64,000 bases of DNA. Origin: Nocardioides sp. SR21. GTDB taxonomy: Bacteria > Actinomycetota > Actinomycetes > Propionibacteriales > Nocardioidaceae. The stretch lies in the NCBI RefSeq assembly GCF_022761125.1, contig NZ_JAKWJR010000008.1, forward strand, positions 173,896-237,895. The letters are read 5' to 3'. Shown in pieces: positions 49,343 to 56,983 of the stretch; within the stretch, counting starts at the first letter, position 1; every line of letters starts with the position of its first letter. The position numbers and the translations under genes are program-made. The notes under the pieces were generated by a model. The model saw nothing but the letters and a program-made list of their open reading frames with translations, searched no databases and was not told the DNA's origin.

Positions 49343-51595
49343 ATGCGCACGCGATTCGCCCTCGTCCTGCTCGCCCTGGTGGCGCCGCTCCTCGTCGCCG
49401 CGCCGGGCACCGGCAGCGCCGTACCGAAGCCGGGGCGGCTCACCATCGAGGTCCTCTCCAACCGTGCCGACCTGGTCTCGGCCGGCGACGTGCTGCTCGC
49501 GGTCCGGCTGCCCCAGGGCGTCCGGGCCGGCCAGGTCCGGGTCACCGCGGACGGCCGCGACGTCACCCGCCGCTTCGCGGTGCGCGACGACGGCCGCTTC
49601 CTCGGGCTGGTGACCGGGCTCGACCTCGGCCGCACCGTGCTGCGCGCGACCGCTCCCGGTGCCCGCGCCGACCGCGCGGTGGTGGTCAACCACCCGAACG
49701 CCGGTCCGGTGTTCTCCGGCCCGCAGACCGAGCACTACGTCTGCGACGGCTGCGACGCCGCACCGACCTACGACCTCCTCTATCGCTCGACGAACCCGCT
49801 CTCCACCGAGCTGCAGCCGTACGACCGGCTGGACCCGCCGTCGGACGTCGCGACCACGACCACCGACGAGGGCGTCGAGGTGCCGTTCGTCGTCCGGCGC
49901 GAGCAGGGCTTCCAGGACCGCGACCGGTACACGATCCTCACCCTGTTCCAGCCCGGCCGGCCGTGGAGGGCGTGGTCGCCGCAGGAGCAGTGGAACCACA
50001 AGCTGCTGGTCACCCACGGCGGCGGCTGCGGTGCGTCGTACGCGCCCGGCAACCCGCCGCTCGCCGACTACTCCGGCACGCTCGAGGGCGTCCCGGGTGT
50101 CACGCCCAGCTACGTCACCGCGCTCGGGCTGGGCTTCGCGGTGCTGTCGACGGCACTCGACAACACCGGCCACAACTGCAGCGTCGCGTTGAACGCCGAG
50201 TCGGTGATGATGGCCAAGGAGCGGATCGTCGAGCGGTACGGCGAGCTGCGGTACACGATCGGCACCGGCTGCTCCGGCGGCTCGATCGCCCAGCACACCG
50301 TCGCGAACGCGTACCCGGGGATCTACCAGGGCCTGATCACGAGCTGCTCGTACCCCGACACGTTCACCGCCGGTGCGCAGTTCGCCGACTACCACCTGCT
50401 CCGGCTCTACTTCGAGGACCCGTCGCGCTGGGGGCCCGGCGTCGTCTGGCTGCCGACCCAGATGGCGCAGGTCGAGGGGCATCTGTCGCACCTGAACGCC
50501 GTGGTCGCCGACGAGGGCCTCTTCAAGGCCGCGCTCAACCCCGAGCACGACTGCCCCGGCACCACCGACCCCGTGGCCGGCGACGCGACCACCCGCTACG
50601 ACTCGGAGACCAACCCCACCGGGGTTCGCTGCTCGGTCCTGGACCTGCTGATCAACCAGCTCGGGCCGCGGCCGGAGTCGGTGTGGAGCGAGCAGGAGAA
50701 GGCAGCAGGGCACGGCTTCGGCGGCATCCCGTTCTCCAACACCGGGATGCTCTACGGCCTGTCCGCGCTGCAGGCCGGTGCGATCACGCCCGCGCAGTTC
50801 GTCGACCTCAACGCCAAGGTCGGCGGCCTCGACGTCGACTCCGGGCTAGTCCCCGAGCGGATCGCCGGCGACCCCGCCTCGATCGCCCGCGCCTACCGCA
50901 CCGGGCTGATCAACGAGGCCGACCACCTCGACGAGGTCGCGATGATCAACCACGGCGGCCCCGACCCAGGGATCGCCCACGACTACGCCCACGCGTTCTG
51001 GACCCAGGAGCGGCTGCAGGCCGACCAGGGCCACACCGACAACCGGGTCATGTGGTTCGGCCCGGTGCCGCTGATCGGCGACGTCACCTGGGCCAACCAG
51101 GCGCTGACGGCGATGGACAGCTGGCTCGCCGCGATCGAGGCCGACGATTCCTCGCGCCCGCTGGCCGAGAAGGTCGTCACCGACCGGCCCGAGACCGTGA
51201 CCGACCGCTGCGTGGTCGGCGAGCTCGCCGACGTGTGCGACGTCGAGGAGCTGCAGGTCCTGCAGACCCGGCTCTCCACGCCGCGGCAGGAGGCCGGCGG
51301 CCCGGTCGCGAACGACAACGTCGCGTGCGCCCTCACGCCGCTGGACAAGGCGATGTTCGACGGCCTCCTGGTCCCGTTCACCGACGAGGAGTGGGCGGCG
51401 CTCGAGACGATCTTCGCCGACGGCGTCTGCGACTGGACCGAGCCGGGCCTCGGTCAGAGCGCGGCCGAGACCTGGCTGCGGTACGACGCCGCCGGCGGTG
51501 GTGTCGTCCACGGCGGCCGCAACCTGCCCGGCGTACCCGCCCACTCCGCCACCGGCGTGGTCGCGCCGGCGTTCCTCCCGATGTTCCGCCGCTGA
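49343..51595 (+). CDS. Secreted DUF6351 family protein (tannase/alpha-beta hydrolase-like)
   Basis: 750 residues. Signal peptide about 1-27 ('ALVLLALVAPLLVAAPGTGS'), an N-terminal beta domain (30-115), then a large hydrolase-like region. 'IGTGCSGGSIAQHTVANAYP' gives a G-x-S-G-G nucleophile elbow with Ser311. 'LLVTHGGGCGASYAPG' resembles an oxyanion loop. 'INHGGPDPGIAHDYAHAF' and a C-terminal 'DNVACALTPLDK' are family features. Several cysteines fit disulfides outside the cell. Substrate unknown. It stands alone between the hybrid kinase (divergent) and the TIMP-like genes. Confidence 0.82.
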   Translation: MRTRFALVLLALVAPLLVAAPGTGSAVPKPGRLTIEVLSNRADLVSAGDVLLAVRLPQGVRAGQVRVTADGRDVTRRFAVRDDGRFLGLVTGLDLGRTVLRATAPGARADRAVVVNHPNAGPVFSGPQTEHYVCDGCDAAPTYDLLYRSTNPLSTELQPYDRLDPPSDVATTTTDEGVEVPFVVRREQGFQDRDRYTILTLFQPGRPWRAWSPQEQWNHKLLVTHGGGCGASYAPGNPPLADYSGTLEGVPGVTPSYVTALGLGFAVLSTALDNTGHNCSVALNAESVMMAKERIVERYGELRYTIGTGCSGGSIAQHTVANAYPGIYQGLITSCSYPDTFTAGAQFADYHLLRLYFEDPSRWGPGVVWLPTQMAQVEGHLSHLNAVVADEGLFKAALNPEHDCPGTTDPVAGDATTRYDSETNPTGVRCSVLDLLINQLGPRPESVWSEQEKAAGHGFGGIPFSNTGMLYGLSALQAGAITPAQFVDLNAKVGGLDVDSGLVPERIAGDPASIARAYRTGLINEADHLDEVAMINHGGPDPGIAHDYAHAFWTQERLQADQGHTDNRVMWFGPVPLIGDVTWANQALTAMDSWLAAIEADDSSRPLAEKVVTDRPETVTDRCVVGELADVCDVEELQVLQTRLSTPRQEAGGPVANDNVACALTPLDKAMFDGLLVPFTDEEWAALETIFADGVCDWTEPGLGQSAAETWLRYDAAGGGVVHGGRNLPGVPAHSATGVVAPAFLPMFRR

Positions 51596-51603
51596 GTCAT
51601 CTC

Positions 51604-51668
51604 GGGTAGTCCCTGACGATCGCGGGCCTCGCGAGCCCTCCTGACCCCCGAAACGTCAGGGACTACCC
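51604..51668. repeat. Dispersed palindromic repeat, GGGTAGTCCCTGACG family
   Basis: GGGTAGTCCCTGACG (51604-51618) and CGTCAGGGACTACCC (51654-51668) are perfect 15-bp arms with a 35-base loop. The right arm is the same sequence as 35187-35201. It follows the DUF6351 stop and ends 38 bp before the TIMP-like gene. Confidence 0.7.
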
Positions 51669-51706
51669 CGGTGGAACCGATCGACAGAGGCGGGCGTCGG
51701 AGGGAC

Positions 51707-52201
51707 ATGACGACGTTGCGGCTGGCGCTCGCGGGCGCGCTCGCGGCCTGCGGCCTGGTCCTCGTCACGCCGGTCGTCTCGCACGCGTGCGACTGCGCGT
51801 CCGCGCCGGTGCCGGAGCGGCTCGGCCGGGCCGACGTGGTGTTCGTCGGGGCACTGATGGAGTCGACGCCGGGCCAGCGCCGATCCTCCCTCGACCCGAC
51901 GTCGTACTCGTTCTCGGTCGGCCGCGTCATCCAGGGGAGGGCCTCGTCGTTCGAGGTCGTGGAGTCCGCATGGTCCGGTGCCTCGTGCGGCCTCGAGAAC
52001 ATGGAGGTCGGTCGGGAGTACGTCGTGTTCGCGACCCGCGACCAGGACGACCAGGACGTCCTCGTCAGTGGCCTCTGCTCCGGGACTCAGCAGGCGGACC
52101 CGGCGTACGTCGCCGAGGTAGCCGCCGCGGCCGGGCCGCCGCGGCCGGAGATCCCGTACGTCGCCGATGCACTCGTCACGTTCCTAGGATTCTTCGCATG
52201 A
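51707..52201 (+). CDS. TIMP/NTR-like secreted protein 1
   Basis: 164 residues. A 27-residue signal peptide ends 'VVSHA|CDCAS', so the mature protein begins C-x-C. Mature cysteines are at 1, 3, 67 and 97, close to the 1-70 and 3-99 disulfides of animal TIMPs. The body ('ADVVFVGALMES', 'YSFSVGRVIQGRAS', 'VVESAWSGASCGLENMEVGR', 'YVVFATR') is a beta-barrel pattern like the NTR/OB fold. In TIMPs the N-terminal Cys coordinates the zinc of a metalloprotease; the same here is inference. A hydrophobic tail ends the protein. GGAGGGAC precedes the ATG; the stop overlaps the next start (ATGA). Confidence 0.8.
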   Translation: MTTLRLALAGALAACGLVLVTPVVSHACDCASAPVPERLGRADVVFVGALMESTPGQRRSSLDPTSYSFSVGRVIQGRASSFEVVESAWSGASCGLENMEVGREYVVFATRDQDDQDVLVSGLCSGTQQADPAYVAEVAAAAGPPRPEIPYVADALVTFLGFFA

Positions 52202-52704
52202 TGCGCCTGCGGATGCTGCTCGCCGCCGCGCTCGCTGCGGTCGCGCTCGTCGCGATCACCCCGAGCGCGTCGTACGCCTGCTCGTGCGCACCGACCTCGA
52301 CAGCCGACAGCGTGGAGTCCGCGGACGCGATCTTCGTCGGCACCCTCGACGAGATCACGCCACCGCCGCAGCGCGAGCTGATGTCGAGCATGGACCCGAA
52401 CACGTTCACGTTCGAGGTCCACCAGGTGCTCGCAGGCAGCGTCGGGTCTGCCGTCGAGGTGCAGTCCGCGATGTCCGGAGCGTCGTGCGGCTGGGAGGGG
52501 ATGGAGATCGGCCAGGAGTACGTCGTGTTCGCTGCCGCCGGCCGCGCGGCGCTGCAGGGCAACCTGTGCACCCCCGCGCGGGGCGCGACCGACCGCCTCG
52601 TCGCGGAGGTCGCGGAGCTGACCGGAGCCACGGCACGTCCGCTGCCGCCGGACCTCGGCTGGGTGGTCGTCCGCATCCTGATCCTGTTGCGCTCCTTCTC
52701 TTGA
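52198..52704 (+). CDS. TIMP/NTR-like secreted protein 2
   Basis: 168 residues, paralogue of the previous gene and translationally coupled to it. Signal peptide of 27 residues ends 'PSASYA|CSCAP'; mature cysteines are at 1, 3, 70 and 97, again the two TIMP-type pairs. Shared segments are 'ADAIFVGTLDEI', 'TFTFEVHQVLAGSVGSAVEV', 'SAMSGASCGWEGMEIGQEYV' and 'NLCTPARG'. The end is hydrophobic ('WVVVRILILLRSFS') and might anchor the protein. Target unknown; no secreted metalloprotease gene lies nearby. Confidence 0.8.
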   Translation: MMRLRMLLAAALAAVALVAITPSASYACSCAPTSTADSVESADAIFVGTLDEITPPPQRELMSSMDPNTFTFEVHQVLAGSVGSAVEVQSAMSGASCGWEGMEIGQEYVVFAAAGRAALQGNLCTPARGATDRLVAEVAELTGATARPLPPDLGWVVVRILILLRSFS

Positions 52705-52736
52705 CCTGACCGGCCTCCGGCGGGAAACGTGCGGCC

Positions 52737-53117
52737 ATGCGCCGTGAGCCGCACGAGAACGTGGCGACCGTCCTGGTCGATCCCGTGCTCCTGCCCGCGC
52801 TCGAGGTCCACCTGATGTCGCTCGACCTGCGGCTCTGGCCGGTCGCGACCGCGCCGATCTGCGAGGACGGCCCGCGCCGCGCGTTCCAGCTGCGCCGCCA
52901 GCTGGTCACAGCCCGCCGCGGCGCGTGGGACGACGCGGCCGAGTGGGTGCCGGCGTGGATCGCGTTCGGCGACTCCTGGCGCGAGGGCTCCGAGCCGATC
53001 CCGTGGGTCGCGCGCCGGACGCTCTACGCCGTCCTCGACGGGTACGCCGGGGTCCGCTACCACCGAGGCCTCGGCGGCGTACCCCCGCTCGAGGTGCCGC
53101 GCGAGCAGACCGCCTGA
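52737..53117 (+). CDS. Hypothetical protein
   Basis: 126 residues, soluble, rich in Arg and Trp ('LDLRLWPVATAPICEDGPRR', 'AWDDAAEWVPAWIAFGDSWR', 'PWVARRTLYAVLDGYAGVRY'). No family recognised. It starts 32 bp after the TIMP-like operon and ends with the first copy of the 50-bp repeat, which contains its stop codon. Confidence 0.65.
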   Translation: MRREPHENVATVLVDPVLLPALEVHLMSLDLRLWPVATAPICEDGPRRAFQLRRQLVTARRGAWDDAAEWVPAWIAFGDSWREGSEPIPWVARRTLYAVLDGYAGVRYHRGLGGVPPLEVPREQTA

Positions 53118-53160
53118 GCGAACGGCAGAGACCGCAGCGACGGATCGCTGCGGCCTCTGG
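53111..53160. repeat. 50-bp direct repeat, copy 1 (includes a terminator hairpin)
   Basis: 48 of 50 bases match 55715-55764. It covers the last Ala codon and TGA of the hypothetical gene and a hairpin with arms 53126-53140 and 53145-53159 (one A-C mismatch, loop CGGA). Together with copy 2 it encloses exactly the sulfatase and FGE genes. Confidence 0.85.
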
Positions 53161-53186
53161 CGGACGGTGTCAGGCGGGAACGGGTG

Positions 53187-54620
53187 TCAGGCGGGATAGG
53201 ACAGCAGGGTCGCGTCGACCGCTTCCCAAGCCGCGCGCAGCTCGGCCAGGTCGTCGGGCCGCTTCTTCGCCAGGTCGGCCTGCTCGCGCACGTCGGCCCG
53301 GAGGTCGTAGAGGCGGTCGACGTTGTCGATCCGTGCGTACTTGAGGTCGCCGCGCCGCAGGGCACGACCGCTGCGGGTGCGCCAGAACAGGTCGCGCTCG
53401 GGCACCTTGCGTCCCTTGAACAGGTGCGGGACCAGGCTGGTGCCGTCGAGCGGGTACGCAGGGTCGGGGTTGACCCGGGCCAGCTCGAGGAACGTGGCGG
53501 TCCAGTCCGTGGTGTAGACGGGCGTGTCGTCGACCTGCTTGCCGCCGAGCTGGCCGGGCCACGACAGGATCGTCGGGATCCGGATGCCACCCTCGTTGAG
53601 GCTGCCCTTCTCGCCGGTGAAGGGCCAGTTGTAGGAGAACCGCTCGCCGCCGTTGTCGCTCTTGAACAGCACGATGGTGTCCCGGTCCTGGCCGGTGCGC
53701 TTGAGCTCGGCGAGCACCTTGCCGATCGAGCGGTCGAGGTCCTCGACCATCTCGCGGTACTTGTCCAGCGAACCACCGTCGGTGTGGAACAGCACCCGCT
53801 GCTCTCCCGCCTGCAGCCGCGCGGTCAGCTCGTCGCTGACCTTCTTGTCGCCGCGGCCCTCCCACGGCCAGTGCGGCGAGGTGAAGTTGAGGTTGAACAG
53901 CCACGGCTGGTTCTGCCGGGCGTTGCGCCGGACGACCTCGATCGCCTTCTCGGTGATGATGTCGGTGTAGTAGCGCGGGTCCTGGACCTGCTCCTCGCCC
54001 TCCCAGAGGTCGTAGCCGTCCTTGGCGTAGTACTTGCTGAAGTAGTCGAGGCCGCCGGAGTAGTTGCCGAAGAAGTAGTCCCACCCCGACTTGAGCGGTG
54101 AGAACCACGGCAGGAACCCGCCGTGCCACTTGCCGACCATGGACGTCGAGTAGCCCGCGTCACGCAGCAACGAGCCCAGGGTCGGGTGCTCGCCCGGGAT
54201 CCCGGCGGTCGCTGACGGCGCGCCGATCGGCTCCTGCAGCCCGCCGGCGGTGCGGCCGGGGTGGCGGCCGGTGTACAGCGCGAAGCGGGTGGGCGAGCAC
54301 ACCGCGCCCGCGGAGTAGCTCTGGGTGAACCGGACCCCCGACTTGGCCAGCTTGTCGAGGTTCGGGGTCTTGATCTCCGGTGAGCCGTAGACCGAGAGGT
54401 CGGCCGCGCCCAGGTCGTCGGCGATGATCACCAGGATGTTGGGGCGCGGGACCCGGCCACCGCGCGCGACCGCGCGGAACGGTTGCTCGGCGTACGTCGA
54501 GTCGCTCGCTCGGGCGGTGCCCGCGGCCGCGGCGCTGGCGCCGAGCGCGCCGACCGCAGCGCCGGCCAGGGTGCGGCGGCGCAGGCCGCCGACGCGAGGC
54601 GGTGACGTCTGGTCCGTCAT
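53187..54620 (-). CDS. Tat-exported type I sulfatase
   Basis: 477 residues. N-terminal Tat signal 'LRRRTLAGAAVGALGASAAA' (Arg pair at 14-16). Metal-binding 'NILVIIADDLGAADLSVYGS' (Asp68, Asp69) and the formylglycine site C-S-P-T-R at 108-112 ('GAVCSPTRFALYTGRHPG'). 'MVGKWHGGFLPWF' and 'LFKSDNGGERFSYNWPFTGE' are further sulfatase motifs. The cysteine must be turned to formylglycine, and the enzyme that does this is the divergent neighbour. Export by Tat fits folding and maturation in the cytoplasm. Substrate unknown (sulfated glycan or steroid, for example). AGGAG precedes the ATG. Confidence 0.93.
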   Translation of the reverse strand: MTDQTSPPRVGGLRRRTLAGAAVGALGASAAAAGTARASDSTYAEQPFRAVARGGRVPRPNILVIIADDLGAADLSVYGSPEIKTPNLDKLAKSGVRFTQSYSAGAVCSPTRFALYTGRHPGRTAGGLQEPIGAPSATAGIPGEHPTLGSLLRDAGYSTSMVGKWHGGFLPWFSPLKSGWDYFFGNYSGGLDYFSKYYAKDGYDLWEGEEQVQDPRYYTDIITEKAIEVVRRNARQNQPWLFNLNFTSPHWPWEGRGDKKVSDELTARLQAGEQRVLFHTDGGSLDKYREMVEDLDRSIGKVLAELKRTGQDRDTIVLFKSDNGGERFSYNWPFTGEKGSLNEGGIRIPTILSWPGQLGGKQVDDTPVYTTDWTATFLELARVNPDPAYPLDGTSLVPHLFKGRKVPERDLFWRTRSGRALRRGDLKYARIDNVDRLYDLRADVREQADLAKKRPDDLAELRAAWEAVDATLLSYPA

Positions 54621-54633
54621 GGAGACTCCTAGG

Positions 54634-54642
54634 CATGTAAGT
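54634..54642 (-). promoter_or_regulatory. ACTTACATG motif upstream of the sulfatase
   Basis: The nine-mer on the minus strand is identical to the one at 4537-4545 upstream of the sulfotransferase. It lies 13 bases before the sulfatase ATG, between the promoter and the ribosome site. Confidence 0.3.
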
Positions 54643-54703
54643 CGATTGGATTACTCCTGATCGTAGGCGTCGCAGCGAGGCCCTTCCGGCTCCCGTCCCC
54701 TTT

Positions 54704-54735
54704 TTGGACAAGGTCTAGCCAAACACTAGTGTTTG
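54704..54735 (+). promoter_or_regulatory. FGE promoter with overlapping 16-bp palindromic operator
   Basis: TTGGAC (54704-54709), 17-base spacer, TAGTGT (54727-54732): a standard primary sigma factor promoter. CAAACACTAGTGTTTG (54720-54735) is a perfect palindrome that covers the -10, so a bound repressor would block transcription. Confidence 0.6.
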
Positions 54736-54779
54736 AGCTCGCCGGAGCCGCAACGCGACCGATGGGAGGCGCTGAGCAG

Positions 54780-55721
54780 ATGGGCGCGAGCAGGACGAGC
54801 ACACCGACCAGGACGGCGCCCCAGGTGCTGGTGACCGGGGGGCCCACCACGATCGGCAGTGCCGAGCACTACCCCGAGGAGGCCCCCGTCCGCTCGGTGG
54901 TCGTGCGCGACCTGTGGGTCGACGAGCACCCCGTGACCAACGCCGAGTTCCGCCGGTTCGTCGCCGACACCGGCCACGTGACCTTCGCCGAGCTGCTGCC
55001 CGATCGGGTCCCGGGCGAACGGCCTGAGGACGTCCAGCCGGGGTCACTCGTGTTCGCGCCACCCGTCGGCCCGGTGCCGCTCGACGACTGGCGCCGGTGG
55101 TGGGCCTGGGTCCCGGGAGCCGACTGGCGCCACCCGGGCGGTCCGGGCACGACGCTCGACGGGCGCGAGCGCCATCCGGTCGTCCACGTCTCCCGCGCGG
55201 ACGCCGCGGCGTACGCCGCGTGGGCCGGCAAGCGGCTGCCCACCGAGCCGGAGTGGGAGCACGCCGCGCGCGGCGGTGCGTCGACCACGTTCCCGTGGGG
55301 CCCCGAGCTCGAGCGCCACGGACGGCCGATGGCCAACACCTACCGCGGCGAGTTCCCGTGGCGCCACGAGGACCGCCGGGGTGCCTCGACGAGTCCGGTC
55401 GGGTCCTATCCGCCCAACGGCCACGGTCTGGTCGACATGATCGGCAACGTGTGGGAGTGGACCTCGTCGGTGTGGACCGAGGACCACGCCGTCGGCCTCG
55501 GCGAGCCGGCCGCGGCGGTGAGCAGCTGCTGCGCGCCGTCCGCCCCCGCGGCGGCGACGGAGGTGGTGACGGAGGTGGCCGAGCCCCGCTCGGTCACCAA
55601 GGGTGGCTCCTACCTGTGCGCGCCGGAGTACTGCCGGCGCTACCGCCCGACGGCACGGCAGGGTCAGGCGTCCGCCAGCAGCACGGGCCATCTCGGCTTC
55701 CGCTGCGTGCGCGACGCCTGA
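54780..55721 (+). CDS. Formylglycine-generating enzyme (sulfatase-modifying factor)
   Basis: 313 residues. FGE-sulfatase fold: '[20 protein letters not shown]', '[20 protein letters not shown]', '[15 protein letters not shown]', '[17 protein letters not shown]', '[20 protein letters not shown]' and '[11 protein letters not shown]'. The two cysteines of C-A-P-E-Y-C are the copper ligands of aerobic FGE, so it is predicted active; it oxidises the Cys of C-x-P-x-R to formylglycine. ATG 54780 has GGGAGG 10 bases upstream; starts further up lie in the operator. It is divergent from its presumed substrate, the sulfatase. Confidence 0.93.
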   Translation: MGASRTSTPTRTAPQVLVTGGPTTIGSAEHYPEEAPVRSVVVRDLWVDEHPVTNAEFRRFVADTGHVTFAELLPDRVPGERPEDVQPGSLVFAPPVGPVPLDDWRRWWAWVPGADWRHPGGPGTTLDGRERHPVVHVSRADAAAYAAWAGKRLPTEPEWEHAARGGASTTFPWGPELERHGRPMANTYRGEFPWRHEDRRGASTSPVGSYPPNGHGLVDMIGNVWEWTSSVWTEDHAVGLGEPAAAVSSCCAPSAPAAATEVVTEVAEPRSVTKGGSYLCAPEYCRRYRPTARQGQASASSTGHLGFRCVRDA

Positions 55722-55764
55722 GCGAACGACAGAGGCCGCAGCGACGGATCGCTGCGGCCTCTGG
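55715..55764. repeat. 50-bp direct repeat, copy 2 (FGE terminator)
   Basis: Differs at 2 of 50 bases from 53111-53160. It covers the last Ala codon and TGA of FGE and a perfect 15-bp hairpin (55730-55744 with 55749-55763, loop CGGA). It ends 6 bp before the 3' end of tRNA-Phe. Confidence 0.85.
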
Positions 55765-55770
55765 TGCTTG

Positions 55771-55844
55771 TGGGCAGGGGCGGGGTCGAACCGCCGACCT
55801 TCCACTTTTCAGGCGGACGCTCGTACCAACTGAGCTACCTGCCC
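55771..55844 (-). tRNA. tRNA-Phe (GAA)
   Basis: Minus strand: acceptor GGGCAGG/CCTGCCC, D-stem GCTC/GAGC, anticodon loop CTGAAAA (anticodon GAA), T-arm GGCGG-TTCGACC-CCGCC. 74 bases; CCA is not encoded. Convergent with FGE. Confidence 0.95.
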
Positions 55845-55947
55845 AAGCGACGGACACCTTACAGGAGAGGTTCGGCCGTCACGAAAACGGGATGGCCTCG
55901 CTTTGGACCCGCCCCGGCGACGACCCTATGCTTCTCACGCACGTCCT

Positions 55948-56020
55948 GCCCCCATCGTCTAGCGGCCCAGGACCCCGCCCTTTCACGGCGGTAGCGCCGG
56001 TTCGAATCCGGTTGGGGGTG
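55948..56020 (+). tRNA. tRNA-Glu (TTC)
   Basis: Acceptor GCCCCCA/TGGGGGT (G-U first pair, usual for actinobacterial tRNA-Glu), anticodon stem CCGCC/GGCGG with loop CTTTCAC (anticodon TTC), T-loop TTCGAAT. 73 bases, no encoded CCA. Confidence 0.95.
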
Positions 56021-56103
56021 CGAGTCCACCACCTGCTCCGCCCCGATTGGGAAACGGCGGCAGGAGTGGGTTAGAGTTCCACCGCTTCACCAGTGAGGCA
56101 CCT

Positions 56104-56177
56104 GGCCCCGTAGCGCAGTTGGTTAGCGCGCCGCCCTGTCACGGCGGAGGCCGCGGGTTCGAGTCCCGTCGGGGTCG
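56104..56177 (+). tRNA. tRNA-Asp (GTC)
   Basis: Acceptor GGCCCCG/CGGGGTC, anticodon stem CCGCC/GGCGG with loop CTGTCAC (anticodon GTC), T-loop TTCGAGT. 74 bases, no encoded CCA. It is 83 bp behind tRNA-Glu and followed by a terminator. Confidence 0.95.
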
Positions 56178-56183
56178 CCGACA

Positions 56184-56213
56184 CAAGCCCCGGATCGCGA
56201 GATCCGGGGCTTG
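56184..56213 (+). terminator. Terminator of the tRNA-Glu/tRNA-Asp unit
   Basis: CAAGCCCCGGATC and GATCCGGGGCTTG, 13-bp perfect arms around GCGA, seven bases after tRNA-Asp. Confidence 0.8.
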
Positions 56214-56237
56214 TCACATTTCCGGCAGACTGCAGGC

Positions 56238-56564
56238 ATGCACCTGATCGAGCTGGCCGGTGTCTCGGCCACCGTGAGCGAGCCGACGTACGTCGAGCAG
56301 TACCGCGTCCCGGACCTCAGTGTCGGCACCTACTCGATCCCCGCCGGCGGGATCGACGAGCAGGAACCCCACACCGAGGACGAGGTGTACGTCGTCACGC
56401 GCGGCCGGGCGAGGCTGTGGACACCGGACCGCACCGTCGACGTCGGCCCCGGCGACGTCGCGTTCGTGCCCGCGAACGAGCCGCACCGGTTCGTCGACGT
56501 CGTCGAGGACCTCACGCTGCTGGTCTTCTTCGGGCCGGCGGAGTACGCCCGGCAGACCCCGTGA
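56238..56564 (+). CDS. Single-domain cupin protein
   Basis: 108 residues. Cupin motif 1 'DEQEPHTEDEVYVVTRGRAR' (His and Glu ligands) and motif 2 'VDVGPGDVAFVPANEPHRFV' (His ligand). It is a metal-binding beta-barrel of unknown activity. CAGACT (56226-56231) ends six bases before the ATG, so the transcript is probably leaderless. The metallopeptidase starts 12 bp downstream and may share the transcript. Confidence 0.85.
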   Translation: MHLIELAGVSATVSEPTYVEQYRVPDLSVGTYSIPAGGIDEQEPHTEDEVYVVTRGRARLWTPDRTVDVGPGDVAFVPANEPHRFVDVVEDLTLLVFFGPAEYARQTP

Positions 56565-56576
56565 AGGATCAGTGAC

Positions 56577-56930
56577 ATGCCGATCGAGATGTCACCCGCG
56601 GACTTCGACGCGCTCGTCGACCGCGCCCTCGACGACATCCCGGACGAGCTCGCGATGCTGGTCCGCAACGTCGTGGTGCTCGTCGAGGACGACGCCCCCG
56701 AGGACGACCCGGACCTGCTCGGCCTCTACGACGGCATCGCGCTGACCGAGCGCTGGGGCGACCCGGTGATGGAGCTGCCGGACCGGATCTTCATCTTCCG
56801 CAACAACCTGCTCGACATGTGCGAGTCGGTCGAGGAGCTCGTCGACGAGGTCCGGATCACCGTCGTCCACGAGGTCGCGCACCACTTCGGCATCGACGAC
56901 GACCGCCTGCACGACCTCGGCTACGCCTGA
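56577..56930 (+). CDS. Zinicin-like metallopeptidase (HExxH small family)
   Basis: 117 residues with 'VRITVVHEVAHHFGIDDDRL', i.e. H-E-x-x-H-x-x-G-x-x-D, near the C-terminus, and 'LPDRIFIFRNNLLDMCESVE' before it. This is the small cytoplasmic zincin family related to TTHA0227. The zinc-binding histidines and catalytic Glu are present. Substrate unknown. It follows the cupin gene by 12 bp. Confidence 0.88.
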   Translation: MPIEMSPADFDALVDRALDDIPDELAMLVRNVVVLVEDDAPEDDPDLLGLYDGIALTERWGDPVMELPDRIFIFRNNLLDMCESVEELVDEVRITVVHEVAHHFGIDDDRLHDLGYA

Positions 56931-56983
56931 CCCGGGACGCGCAGCGGACCGGATCGTCGGTGGTCGAGCGTGTCGAGTCCCCG

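Noticed and set aside
49327..51609. A 760-codon second frame over the DUF6351 gene
   Set aside because: Arg/Pro/Gly-rich shadow; the other frame has a signal peptide and hydrolase elbow.
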